From NCBI GenBank assembly GCA_934643455.1, contig CAKUBV010000001.1, forward strand, positions 331,946 through 395,945: DNA of 64,000 bases. The letters run 5' to 3'. The translations under genes were made by a program, and so were the position numbers. Below the pieces are notes generated by a model. The model worked only from the letters and a program-made list of their open reading frames with translations. It ran no database searches and was not told where the DNA came from. The DNA comes from Candidatus Proelusimicrobium excrementi (GTDB lineage Bacteria > Elusimicrobiota > Elusimicrobia > Elusimicrobiales > Elusimicrobiaceae). Below, piece after piece: positions 34,236 to 41,957 of this stretch (position 1 is the stretch's first letter; each line of letters starts with the position of its first letter).

Positions 34236-35612
34236 ATGTTATCAAAGCTTATCAACTGGATGAAGCCTCTCAAAGATGCTGACCAAAGATTAACGGATGA
34301 AAAAACGATAAAAAGAACTTATACGATTTGGCGTATAAAGATGTTCTTCGGTATGTACTTCGGCTACGCGCTCTTTTACTTTACAAGGAAAAACCTTGAC
34401 TTCGTAAAACCTGCGCTTAAAGATAATTTCGGGTTTGACATAATCCAACTCGGTATAATCGGCACGACAATCTACGCAACCTACGGCGTGGGCAAGTTCT
34501 TAAGCGGCGTCATGGCGGATAAATGCAATATAAGGTCCGTAATGGCTTTGGGTCTGTTCTGCTCCTCCCTTATCAACTTGGCTTTCCCTTTCCTGCCGCA
34601 GTTCCAAGGCTGGCTTTCAAATATGCATATCGCCATACCTTTGGTCGGCATAGCGGCTTTTGCGTGGGGGTTAAACGGCGTATTCCAATCCATGGGGTTC
34701 CCTCCGGTAGCCAAAGGCTTGGTATATTGGTTCTCCCCCAGTGAAAGGGCCACCAAATGGACTTTATGGTCTTCCAGCCACACCTTCGGCGCGTTCTTCG
34801 TAGGCGTATTGATAACATATTTACTTAAATTCGATTTATGGAGAATGGCTTTCATTATACCGGCCATTATGGGTATATCTTACAGTATTTTCCTGTTATT
34901 CTTCCTTACCGACAAACCCACAACCGTCGGCTTGCCGCCTATCGACGAATATAAAAACGACCCTATGCCGATTAAAAAAGACACGGGCCTTTCCCATTGG
35001 GAAATCCTCAAAAAACACGTCTTCGGCAATCCGTTCTTATGGGCTTTGGCGCTTTCTTACGTATTCGTCTACTATGTACGTTTCGCCACTTTGGACTGGG
35101 GCACCCTCTTCCTGGTGGAAGACAGAGGCTTTACCCAAGCCGCTGCCGTTTCCGCTTTGAAATGGATGCCTTTCCTCGGTATGCCGGGCGGTATCGTAGC
35201 CGGTTACTTGGCGGATAAATTCTTCCAGGGCCGCTGCACTCAAATGAACCTTATTTATTTGGCCATACTCGCGGCAAGCTGCTGGGGCTTTTACAAACTC
35301 GCCGGCACCGACACTTTTTTCTGGACGTCCTTACTCGCGGCTTTTATCGGCTTCTTCGTGGACGGCCCTCAGAACTTGGCCGGCGGCGTACAGACCAGCC
35401 GTATCGTAACGCAGGAATCCGTTTCCGCGGCGTGCGGTTTTACCGGCATGTTCGGTTATTTCGGCGCGATGTTATCTTCCAGCGGCGCGGCTTTCATCAG
35501 CAAGCATTACGGTTGGCAGGGCGTATTTGTTTCCTGCATAATAGCTTGTATCATAGCCGGCGCGTTGATCTCCACAACTTGGAAAAAGGAATCAGCCGGA
35601 ATTTCAAAATAA
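34236..35612 (+). CDS. Sugar-phosphate:phosphate antiporter (OPA family, UhpC/UhpT-like)
   Basis: 458 residues from ATG 34236 (AGGAG five bases ahead; the TTG at 34206 lies in the structured leader). About 12 membrane segments of the organophosphate:phosphate antiporter family: YFGYALFYFTRKNLDFVKPAL, GKFLSGVMADK, WGLNGVFQSMGFPPVAKGL and SERATKWTLWSSSHTFG. The last stretch and YFTRK resemble UhpC/UhpT, including the chlamydial glucose-6-phosphate carrier, more than GlpT. It should import a hexose phosphate in exchange for phosphate. No two-component uhpAB genes are nearby. Followed by a strong terminator. Confidence 0.88.
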   Translation: MLSKLINWMKPLKDADQRLTDEKTIKRTYTIWRIKMFFGMYFGYALFYFTRKNLDFVKPALKDNFGFDIIQLGIIGTTIYATYGVGKFLSGVMADKCNIRSVMALGLFCSSLINLAFPFLPQFQGWLSNMHIAIPLVGIAAFAWGLNGVFQSMGFPPVAKGLVYWFSPSERATKWTLWSSSHTFGAFFVGVLITYLLKFDLWRMAFIIPAIMGISYSIFLLFFLTDKPTTVGLPPIDEYKNDPMPIKKDTGLSHWEILKKHVFGNPFLWALALSYVFVYYVRFATLDWGTLFLVEDRGFTQAAAVSALKWMPFLGMPGGIVAGYLADKFFQGRCTQMNLIYLAILAASCWGFYKLAGTDTFFWTSLLAAFIGFFVDGPQNLAGGVQTSRIVTQESVSAACGFTGMFGYFGAMLSSSGAAFISKHYGWQGVFVSCIIACIIAGALISTTWKKESAGISK

Positions 35613-35632
35613 GCGAAGTTTTTTCAATCTGC

Positions 35633-35661
35633 AAAGCCCCCGCTTTAGACGGGGGCTTTTT
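35633..35661 (+). terminator. Terminator of the sugar-phosphate transporter
   Basis: AAAGCCCCCG-CTTTAGA-CGGGGGCTTTTT, 20 bases after the stop. Confidence 0.9.
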
Positions 35662-35769
35662 CGTCATATGGGGCTTGCAAAAAACAAATTTATTTTCTAG
35701 GATATTTTTAGAACAAAATATAGAACGCGTAAAAATAAACAATTTTTATTTTAACCTTAAGGAATGTTT

Positions 35770-36375
35770 ATGAAAAAACTCCACCCCAATCAGGAAAAAC
35801 TGCTTAAACTGCTTAAAGAACATCAGGATAATCCTCTTACCATGGAAGAACTTGCCCTGCAAATGGATATCTCAAGCAAAAGCGTGGTGCATTATCACAT
35901 AACCCAGCTTGAAAAAAAGGGTTATATAACCCGCAGTGCAAACAACGCCCAGCAGTATTATATAAATGATACCGAGGAAAACGTAATATACCTTCCGCTT
36001 TACGGAATGGCAAAATGCGGCCCGGCCGGAACGATACTTGACGGCACTCCCAGCAGAGTAGTTCCAGTGGATCCGGCGATGGTAAACTTCCCGGTATGCA
36101 AAGGTTTTATGGTGGAAGCCAAAGGCGATTCTATGACGGACTTAATAAACCCCAAAGATTGGCTTATAGTGGAAAAGAGCAATACTCCCAATCAAAGGGA
36201 TGTTATAGTCTGTTCCAACAACGGGGAAACTATGGTAAAGCGTTTTGTAAAAGACGGGCGCAGCGGCAATATACTGTTGGTATCAGATAACCGCAAATAC
36301 GCCCCCATAATAGCGGATAAAGATTCTCTTAAGATAGACGGCATAGTAAGAAGCGTTTTAAAACGCGGGATTTAA
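35770..36375 (+). CDS. LexA-like self-cleaving repressor (S24 family)
   Basis: 201 residues from ATG 35770 (AAGGA six bases ahead; ATG 35764 is too close). The N-terminal winged helix (residues 4-60: LLKLLKEHQDNPLTMEELALQMDISSKSVVHY region) is followed by an S24 peptidase domain. LPLYGMAKCGPAG holds the likely cleavage point between Cys83 and Gly84; Ser121 in AKGDSMTD and Lys157 in MVKRF are the catalytic pair, 36 residues apart. LexA uses Ala-Gly, while UmuD uses Cys-Gly, so the site is a noteworthy variant. The HTH is not the usual LexA type. It may control stress, SOS or envelope genes. TAGAAC occurs twice at 35708-35727 upstream, a possible autoregulatory site. Confidence 0.85.
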   Translation: MKKLHPNQEKLLKLLKEHQDNPLTMEELALQMDISSKSVVHYHITQLEKKGYITRSANNAQQYYINDTEENVIYLPLYGMAKCGPAGTILDGTPSRVVPVDPAMVNFPVCKGFMVEAKGDSMTDLINPKDWLIVEKSNTPNQRDVIVCSNNGETMVKRFVKDGRSGNILLVSDNRKYAPIIADKDSLKIDGIVRSVLKRGI

Positions 36376-36410
36376 AAACCTTTAAAATACAGGCATATTG
36401 CAAAGGTTTC

Positions 36411-36437
36411 GGCGCTCTTTTAAGAGCGCCGTTTTTT
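36411..36437 (+). terminator. Terminator of the LexA-like gene
   Basis: GGCGCTCTTTTAAGAGCGCC is a perfect palindrome followed by GTTTTTTG. Confidence 0.85.
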
Positions 36438-36495
36438 GTTTTAGCTTTTCGTCTGAACGACAAGCATTTAGGCTTACAATTTGCTTTTACCTTTG

Positions 36496-36555
36496 GCCTG
36501 ATTTTACCCTTTTCTTTAGTTCGGATACCTCACTACGAAAAAACTAAAATCAGGC
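36496..36555. repeat. Palindromic element E2 (variable outer stem, GTATCCGAA core)
   Basis: GCCTGATTTTA (36496-36506) is exactly inverted at 36545-36555. On the minus strand the centre contains GTAGTGAGGTATCCGAAC, matching the core of E1. It lies in the 446-bp gap 36376-36821, which otherwise holds a terminator, repeat copy 2 and a leader hairpin, and no gene. Confidence 0.5.
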
Positions 36556-36607
36556 TCAAATCTAAAAGAAATCAAGCCGGTTAAAGTTACTGCAAAAGAG
36601 GAACAAC

Positions 36608-36670
36608 GTAGGTCAGGCTCTGCCTGACGTTAAAAAGGAGTTTTCTTTTGTCAGGTAAAACCTGACCTAC
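36608..36670. repeat. Dispersed palindromic repeat, copy 2 of 3 (GTAGGTCAGG element)
   Basis: 63 bp bounded by GTAGGTCAGGC and CCTGACCTAC. Shares the internal GCCTGACGTTAAAAAGGAGT exactly with copy 3 at 60744, so these two are the closest pair. Confidence 0.8.
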
Positions 36671-36768
36671 ATTAATAAATATGTAAAAACAAGTAAAAAA
36701 GCGTGCGAAAGTGTAAAATACACAAATAACCAATTAAAACAAATAAAAAATTTAGTAAAATTTTTATT

Positions 36769-36796
36769 AGCGTTTTTAAAAACGCTTATTTTTTTA
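36769..36796 (+). terminator. Leader hairpin with T tract before the antiporter pair
   Basis: AGCGTTTTTAAAAACGCT followed by TATTTTTTTATA, ending 26 bases before the ATG at 36822. It has terminator form but no gene directly upstream, so it may be an attenuator of the antiporter genes or the end of a decayed unit. Confidence 0.45.
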
Positions 36797-36821
36797 TAAG
36801 GAAGGTGCAAAGTTACCATAA

Positions 36822-38207
36822 ATGAAAGAAAATCCCGACGCCGCTTCACCCAAAAAAACTAAAGATTATACCCTTAAATTATCCCTTTGGGGTTTGCTGG
36901 GGGTCGTCATCAGCGCGATGGTAGGCTCCGGCGTTTACTCTCTTCCGCAGAATATGGCTAAAGGCGCGGGGGCCGCTTCGATAATACTGGCGTGGCTGAT
37001 AACCGGGTTTGGAATGTTCTGCATAGTTTACACTTTTCACCTGTTGGCTAAAATCAAGCCGGAAATGGCCTCCGGGATATACTCATATTCCCAAGACGGC
37101 TTCGGCCCGGGGGCGGGGTTTCTGACGGCTTGGGGCTATTGGCTTTGCAATATCTGCGCCAATACAGGCATAGCCGTAATTTTAATGGAAGCTTTAAATT
37201 ACTTCTTTCCGCCTTATTTTGAGGGGGGGAACAACTTAAACTCTTTAATCGTTTCCACACTTATTTTATGGCTGTTTTTTATATTGGTTTACAGAGGCAT
37301 AAAAACGGCGGCGGCAATAAATTTTATAGGAACATGCTTCAAACTGGTGCCTATAATCATTTTTATCTGCGTATGCATTTTCGCTTTTGACTTTGCTGTT
37401 TTTAAGCAGGATATTTCCTTTACGCTTAATTCCGGCGGGTTTAACTTTAAGGATATTACCGCCGAAGTCAAAAACACCATGCTGATAACAATTTGGGCTT
37501 TTATCGGCGTAGAAGCGGCGGTGGTTTTGACGGGCCGCGCAAAAAAAGCGAAGGACGTTTCCCGCGCTACGCTCGGCGGATTTTTTATATGTCTTATTTG
37601 TTACAGCCTTATTTCTTTATTGCCGTTTGGGATATTGGAAAGGGGGGAAATATCCAAATTCGCCAATCCGTCCACGGCGGGCGTCCTTCAAAGCGTAATC
37701 GGCAAAGCCGGGGGGCTTTTAATGATCGCCGGGCTTATGGTGTCGGTTCTGTTTTCCTGGCTTTCATGGGTGATTATAGCTACGGAAATCCCTTTCAGCG
37801 CGGCCCAAAAAGGGCTTTATCCGAAGTATTTTTTAAAGGAAAACGCCAGGAAAGTGCCGGCGGCTTCCCTGCTGGTAACGACCATAGCCACGCAAATTAC
37901 GCTGCTTGTGGCGTTTTTCTCCTACAATGCCTGGGACACAATGCTGAGCGTAACCGGCGTTATGGTTCTGCCGGTTTACTTTTTAACTACTTTATATTTA
38001 TTTAAAATATCGCGCAAAAAGAAGTTCAGCCAAACCTGCAAGGTAAGCCGCCCCAAAGCGGTGTTTATAGGCTCGGCGGGTATAATATACGCGCTGTGGC
38101 TTATATATGCGGCGAATATTAAATATCTTGCCATGGCTTTGGCGTTTTACGTATGCGGCATACCCGTTTACATGATTGCGTGCAGAGAAAGAAAGGAAAT
38201 AAAATGA
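36822..38207 (+). CDS. APC-family basic amino acid/polyamine antiporter
   Basis: 461 residues, about 12 membrane segments. SAMVGSGVYSLPQNMAKG (substrate-binding broken helix 1), ASGIYSYSQDGFGPGAGF, TIWAFIGVEAAVVLTGRAK and ANPSTAGVLQ place it in the same subfamily as the AaxC-like protein at 16254. It would exchange arginine, ornithine or a related cation across the inner membrane. No decarboxylase or deiminase gene is next to it. Overlaps the following paralogue by four bases (ATGA), so the two are made together. Ribosome site AGGAAGG is about 13 bases from the ATG, longer than normal. Confidence 0.88.
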   Translation: MKENPDAASPKKTKDYTLKLSLWGLLGVVISAMVGSGVYSLPQNMAKGAGAASIILAWLITGFGMFCIVYTFHLLAKIKPEMASGIYSYSQDGFGPGAGFLTAWGYWLCNICANTGIAVILMEALNYFFPPYFEGGNNLNSLIVSTLILWLFFILVYRGIKTAAAINFIGTCFKLVPIIIFICVCIFAFDFAVFKQDISFTLNSGGFNFKDITAEVKNTMLITIWAFIGVEAAVVLTGRAKKAKDVSRATLGGFFICLICYSLISLLPFGILERGEISKFANPSTAGVLQSVIGKAGGLLMIAGLMVSVLFSWLSWVIIATEIPFSAAQKGLYPKYFLKENARKVPAASLLVTTIATQITLLVAFFSYNAWDTMLSVTGVMVLPVYFLTTLYLFKISRKKKFSQTCKVSRPKAVFIGSAGIIYALWLIYAANIKYLAMALAFYVCGIPVYMIACRERKEIK

Positions 38208-39550
38208 AAGCTTCAATGAAACTCGGTATCGCGGGCCTTTGCGGGCTTGTGGTAAGTTCTATGATGGGTTCGGGCGTATTCTCGCTTCCGCAGAATATGG
38301 CCTCGGCCGCCCCGGCTGACGCCGTATTGACGGCATGGCTGATAACCGGGCTCGGGATGTTTTTTATAGCGAAAACGTTTAGGATACTTTCCAATATAAA
38401 GCCGCATTTGACGGCGGGCATTTTCGCTTATGCGCGCGACGGCTTCGGCAAACGCGCGGGCTTTTTTATAGCTTGGGGCTATTGGCTGTCAAACGTGTTT
38501 TCAAACATAGCCATGGCCGTTATAATGATGGAGGCGTTAAATTACTTTTTTAAAGGCTTTTTTACCGGCGGAAACAATATAAACGCCCTGCTTCTTTCAA
38601 GCTTTATAATCTGGGCTTTTATGCTGCTTATTATGAAAGGCATAAAGACAGCCGCCGTAATAAACTTATTCGGCACCGTAGCAAAAATAATGCCTTTGGT
38701 GTTTTTTATAATAGTCGCTTTTATAATGTTTAAATGGGACGTTTTTAAAACAGGGCTTTTCAACAATCTTACTTTTGAAGGATTTAGTTTTAAAACGCTT
38801 ATCGGCGACGTCCGCTCAACCATGGTAATAACACTCTGGTGCTTTATCGGCATAGAATCCGCCGTGGTGCTCTCCGGCAGGGCGAAAAAACAATCCTATG
38901 TAGCCAAAGCCACTTTACTGGGCTTTTTATCCTGTTTGGGCGTGTATATGCTTATTTCTCTGCTGCCTTTCGGATTCCTTACAAGGGCGGAAATAGCCTC
39001 TTACGCCAATCCGTCCACGGCGGGCGTACTGGAAGCGGCTATCGGCAAAACCGGCGCGGTTATAATGAATTTGGGCCTGATTATTTCCGTTTTGTTCGCT
39101 TGGCTTTCATGGGAGCTTATTTCAATAGAAGCCCCGTTTGCCGCCGCGAAAGAAGGTACATTCCCAAAAATTTTCGCGAAAGAAAATAAAAACGCCGCGC
39201 CGATATTTTCGCTGTTAATCACCACGATAGGCATGCAATGCGCGCTGTTTATAGCGTTCTTCTCGGCAAACGCATGGGATACCATGCTCAACATAACGGC
39301 TGTAATGATACTGCCTGCTTATTTGGTTACTACGCTTTATCTTATAAGAAATTCCCGCGCAAAACACTTCCGCAGGGAGTGGGGCCTTTCCAAAGGCAAG
39401 CTTATGATTACCGGCGTGCTGGGCTCGATATATGCACTGTGGCTTATTTACGCGGCGGATTTAAAATATTTGGCGATGGCGTTAATATTCTTCGCCGCGG
39501 GCATACCTATATTCTTAGTAGCACAAAAGGAAAGAAAATCCGCCAAATAA
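38204..39550 (+). CDS. APC-family basic amino acid/polyamine antiporter, second copy
   Basis: 448 residues from ATG 38204, with AAAGGA seven bases ahead; the longer open frame upstream lies inside the previous gene. Motifs SSMMGSGVFSLPQNMASAA, TAGIFAYARDGFGKRAGF, TLWCFIGIESAVVLSGRAK and ANPSTAGVLEAAIG mirror its neighbour and the aaxC product. A tandem duplication with divergence is likely, and the two copies may handle different substrates. Helix 8 region differs (SWELISIEAPFAAAKEG against SWVIIATEIPFSAAQKG). Followed by a terminator. Confidence 0.88.
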   Translation: MKASMKLGIAGLCGLVVSSMMGSGVFSLPQNMASAAPADAVLTAWLITGLGMFFIAKTFRILSNIKPHLTAGIFAYARDGFGKRAGFFIAWGYWLSNVFSNIAMAVIMMEALNYFFKGFFTGGNNINALLLSSFIIWAFMLLIMKGIKTAAVINLFGTVAKIMPLVFFIIVAFIMFKWDVFKTGLFNNLTFEGFSFKTLIGDVRSTMVITLWCFIGIESAVVLSGRAKKQSYVAKATLLGFLSCLGVYMLISLLPFGFLTRAEIASYANPSTAGVLEAAIGKTGAVIMNLGLIISVLFAWLSWELISIEAPFAAAKEGTFPKIFAKENKNAAPIFSLLITTIGMQCALFIAFFSANAWDTMLNITAVMILPAYLVTTLYLIRNSRAKHFRREWGLSKGKLMITGVLGSIYALWLIYAADLKYLAMALIFFAAGIPIFLVAQKERKSAK

Positions 39551-39557
39551 CAATATA

Positions 39558-39583
39558 AACCCCGGTTTAAGCCGGGGTTTTTT
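39558..39583 (+). terminator. Terminator of the antiporter pair
   Basis: AACCCCGG-TTTAAG-CCGGGGTT followed by TTTT. Confidence 0.85.
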
Positions 39584-39602
39584 AATCTTCGGAAATTAAC
39601 AT

Positions 39603-41021
39603 TTACAGAATTTTCTTATCCGGCTCTTTACCAAAATAGGATAAAACGCCTGCGGCGGCCGCGGCAAGTACCGCCAAACCCAAAGTTATATGGTAGGCGG
39701 ATATAAACGCCGCAGTATGTTCCGCTCCGCCCTTTTGCAGGAATTTAATAAGTCCGTCAAAGATGTTTACCGTTAAGGAAACGCCTAAAACTATACCCGT
39801 ATTTCTGGCAAGAGAGTTTAAACCGCTTGCGTCATTATAAAACTTGCGTTCTATCGCGTTCATAATACTGTTATTGTTGGGGGAGTTGAACATGCCGTTT
39901 CCTATACCCAAAATAATTTGCCCGATAATTATCTGATATTCCTTGAACTCAATGCCTATATTCATATACCACAAAAGCCCGAAAATCAAAATTACCATTG
40001 AGCCCACGGTCAGCTTTCTTGCGCCCATATAGCCGGAAAGCCTGCCGCTTAAAGGGGAAACCAATATCATGGGCACGGAGTAGAACAGTATCAAAGTGCC
40101 GGTTTTAAAAGCGCTCAGGCCGTAAATATCCTGCAAATAAAACGGTATCAAAAGCCCGTTGACGCTTGTGGCCATAAACACCAGCATCATGGCGGCGTTG
40201 CCGTAAGCAAAAACTTTATTGCCGTATAAAGACAAGTTTAAAAGAGGGGTTTTGGTTCTTTTTTCATGACGGAAAAAGAAAAACGCCAAAACGGCCGAAA
40301 CTCCAAGCATGACTATGATATGCGGGCTTGCAAAACCGGCCTGCTCGGCAAGTGAAAGCGCGGTAAAAAAACAAATACTTAAGGCCATAAACAGCACGGC
40401 CGAATTTGCGTTGATTTTACCCAGCTTGCGTCTTTTTACGCTTGGCAGGGACTTGTAAGCAAAATACACGCCGAAAGCCGCCAGAGGCAAATTAATGTTA
40501 AATAAAGCCTGCCAGCCGAAAGTATCTAACAAAATTCCGCCCAAACTAGGCCCCGTTATGCTGCCCAAAGCGACCACGGAGCCTATCATTCCCAGGAACT
40601 GGCCTCTTTTTACGCCGGTAAACATATTGGCTACAACGCTTTGCGCCAAGGCAAAAAGCATAGCCGAACCGCTTGCCTGTATAAAGCGGGAAACTATCAA
40701 AGAGGCAAGGCAAGAGGAAAGGGCGCAGAGCAAAGAGCCCAAACCAAACAGAATAAAGCCCAAACTGTATATTTTATTTTGGCCGTAACGGTTGCCCAGC
40801 TTGCTGCTTATGGGCAGTATGCTTACTATACCCAAAGAATACGCCGTTATTACCCACTGTATCTGCGTCAGTCCTACATTGAAATATTTGGACATTACCG
40901 GCAAAGCTATATTGACGACGCTTGTATCCAAAGCTCCGGCAAAGTTGCCTATAACAACTATAAAAAACGCAAAGTATTTGCTTCTTATCCAAGATGGCTG
41001 CGTCAAATGCTCTTCCGGCAT
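39603..41021 (-). CDS. MFS drug/metabolite exporter (DHA2, EmrB/QacA-like)
   Basis: 472 residues with about 14 hydrophobic segments. LDTSVVNIALPVMSKYF (motif D1), ISSKLGNRYGQNKIY (motif A), RFIQASGSAMLFALAQSVVANM (motif B) and LGSITGPSLGGILLDTFGWQALFNIN (motif C, antiporter) are the marks of proton-driven DHA2 exporters. Its start overlaps the stop of the channel gene by 19 bases, an unusual but real-looking coupling. The cargo is unknown. No EmrA-like adaptor is adjacent. Confidence 0.88.
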   Translation of the reverse strand: MPEEHLTQPSWIRSKYFAFFIVVIGNFAGALDTSVVNIALPVMSKYFNVGLTQIQWVITAYSLGIVSILPISSKLGNRYGQNKIYSLGFILFGLGSLLCALSSCLASLIVSRFIQASGSAMLFALAQSVVANMFTGVKRGQFLGMIGSVVALGSITGPSLGGILLDTFGWQALFNINLPLAAFGVYFAYKSLPSVKRRKLGKINANSAVLFMALSICFFTALSLAEQAGFASPHIIVMLGVSAVLAFFFFRHEKRTKTPLLNLSLYGNKVFAYGNAAMMLVFMATSVNGLLIPFYLQDIYGLSAFKTGTLILFYSVPMILVSPLSGRLSGYMGARKLTVGSMVILIFGLLWYMNIGIEFKEYQIIIGQIILGIGNGMFNSPNNNSIMNAIERKFYNDASGLNSLARNTGIVLGVSLTVNIFDGLIKFLQKGGAEHTAAFISAYHITLGLAVLAAAAAGVLSYFGKEPDKKIL

Positions 41022-41749
41022 TTTTCTTTATTCTCCTTATCGGCTTTGCTCGCGTTCATAAACCCGGAAGAAAATATACCGGAATAAACCGCAAAAAGCA
41101 TTATTCCGCAAAAAGCCGTAATTATTTTAAGCAGGCGGCCCGGTTCCGTTACCACCGATATTTCCGCACCGGCTTGGCAGAAAGTCATCGCGGTGAACCA
41201 AATGGCGTCGTAAATATTTTTAAAGACTTCCGGCTGGGCGGAATGTTCAAAATAATAAATCAAAAAGGAGTTTACGGTAAGCAAAAACCCCATAACGAAA
41301 CCGACGGTAACCAAAGAATCAAGGCTCTGATAAATTACGCCGAACATCAGTTTAAGCGGACGGGAATATTCCACCAATTTCAAAATCCTGAATAGCCTTA
41401 AAAAGCGCAAAGTCCTTAAAGGCTTAATATTGATATAAACCATGGGCACTATCGCTAAAAAATCTATAATCATTGCCGGGCGAAGCGCAAAACGAAGGCG
41501 GCTGCCGTGATAATCGGGGGAAAGATCCGCCGTCCAAAGCCTTAAAATATACTCGAAGGAAAACACTATCGTAATTATCAAATCGCAAAATTCTATGGCG
41601 ATAATGTCCTCAAAGCTTAACCGCCCGGAAAGCGAAAACAAAGAAAGCGGGATATTTAGAAATATAAGCGCCAAAATCAAGCTGACAAACCAACCCGCGT
41701 TTAACAAATTATAAGCCTTCTGTTTTATCTTTTTATAATATTCAACCAT
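41003..41749 (-). CDS. Voltage-sensor ion channel protein with altered selectivity filter
   Basis: 248 residues with six hydrophobic segments. The fourth has the voltage-sensor pattern RTLRFLRLFRILKLVEYSR, and a re-entrant pore region follows between segments 5 and 6 (about residues 190-210). The filter normally read TVGYGD in potassium channels is here FCQAGAEIS, in IYDAIWFTAMTFCQAGAEIS, so potassium selectivity is unlikely. Conduction of another cation, or a purely sensory role, is possible. First gene of a minus-strand pair with the DHA2 exporter. The C-terminus is short and charged, with no nucleotide-binding domain. Confidence 0.8.
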   Translation of the reverse strand: MVEYYKKIKQKAYNLLNAGWFVSLILALIFLNIPLSLFSLSGRLSFEDIIAIEFCDLIITIVFSFEYILRLWTADLSPDYHGSRLRFALRPAMIIDFLAIVPMVYINIKPLRTLRFLRLFRILKLVEYSRPLKLMFGVIYQSLDSLVTVGFVMGFLLTVNSFLIYYFEHSAQPEVFKNIYDAIWFTAMTFCQAGAEISVVTEPGRLLKIITAFCGIMLFAVYSGIFSSGFMNASKADKENKEKCRKSI

Positions 41750-41783
41750 AAAAATATCCTCTTAAATTATATTAAATTAAAAA

Positions 41784-41935
41784 ATTAAACTTACAAGAGG
41801 GGGGACTCTTCAAGGGAAAATTCAAAGGCAGCACAGGCAAGGGCATCTCGGCCCACATTGCAGGCGGAAGAATATTCCGCTTTTTAAAACGCAGCTTTTT
41901 CAAATGCAAAAAGGCCGCCGGTTAAGGCGGCCTTT
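41784..41935 (+). pseudogene. Possible remnant of a coding sequence
   Basis: An open stretch of about 40 codons without a start codon reads ...GKGISAHIAGGRIFRFLKR... and stops inside the giant gene 2 terminator. Codon choice resembles real genes here. A decayed gene end or chance are both possible. It accounts for most of the 208-bp gap 41750-41957. Confidence 0.2.
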
Positions 41936-41936
41936 T
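41908..41936 (-). terminator. Terminator of giant gene 2
   Basis: AAAAGGCCGCC pairs with GGCGGCCTTTT; T tract continues on the minus strand. Confidence 0.85.
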
Positions 41937-41957
41937 GTAAACTTTTTGGGGCTAGGC

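Noticed and set aside
34236..35612. Glycerol-3-phosphate transporter GlpT
   Set aside because: YFTRK and the WTLWSSSHTFG region look closer to UhpC/UhpT than to GlpT, and no glpQ or glpK is adjacent.
35432..35773. Plus-strand 113-codon frame after the sugar-phosphate transporter
   Set aside because: Starts inside the transporter gene and runs through its terminator and the next promoter region.
36667..36849. Minus-strand 60-codon frame across the antiporter leader
   Set aside because: A/T-rich chance frame that overlaps a repeat and the start of the antiporter gene.
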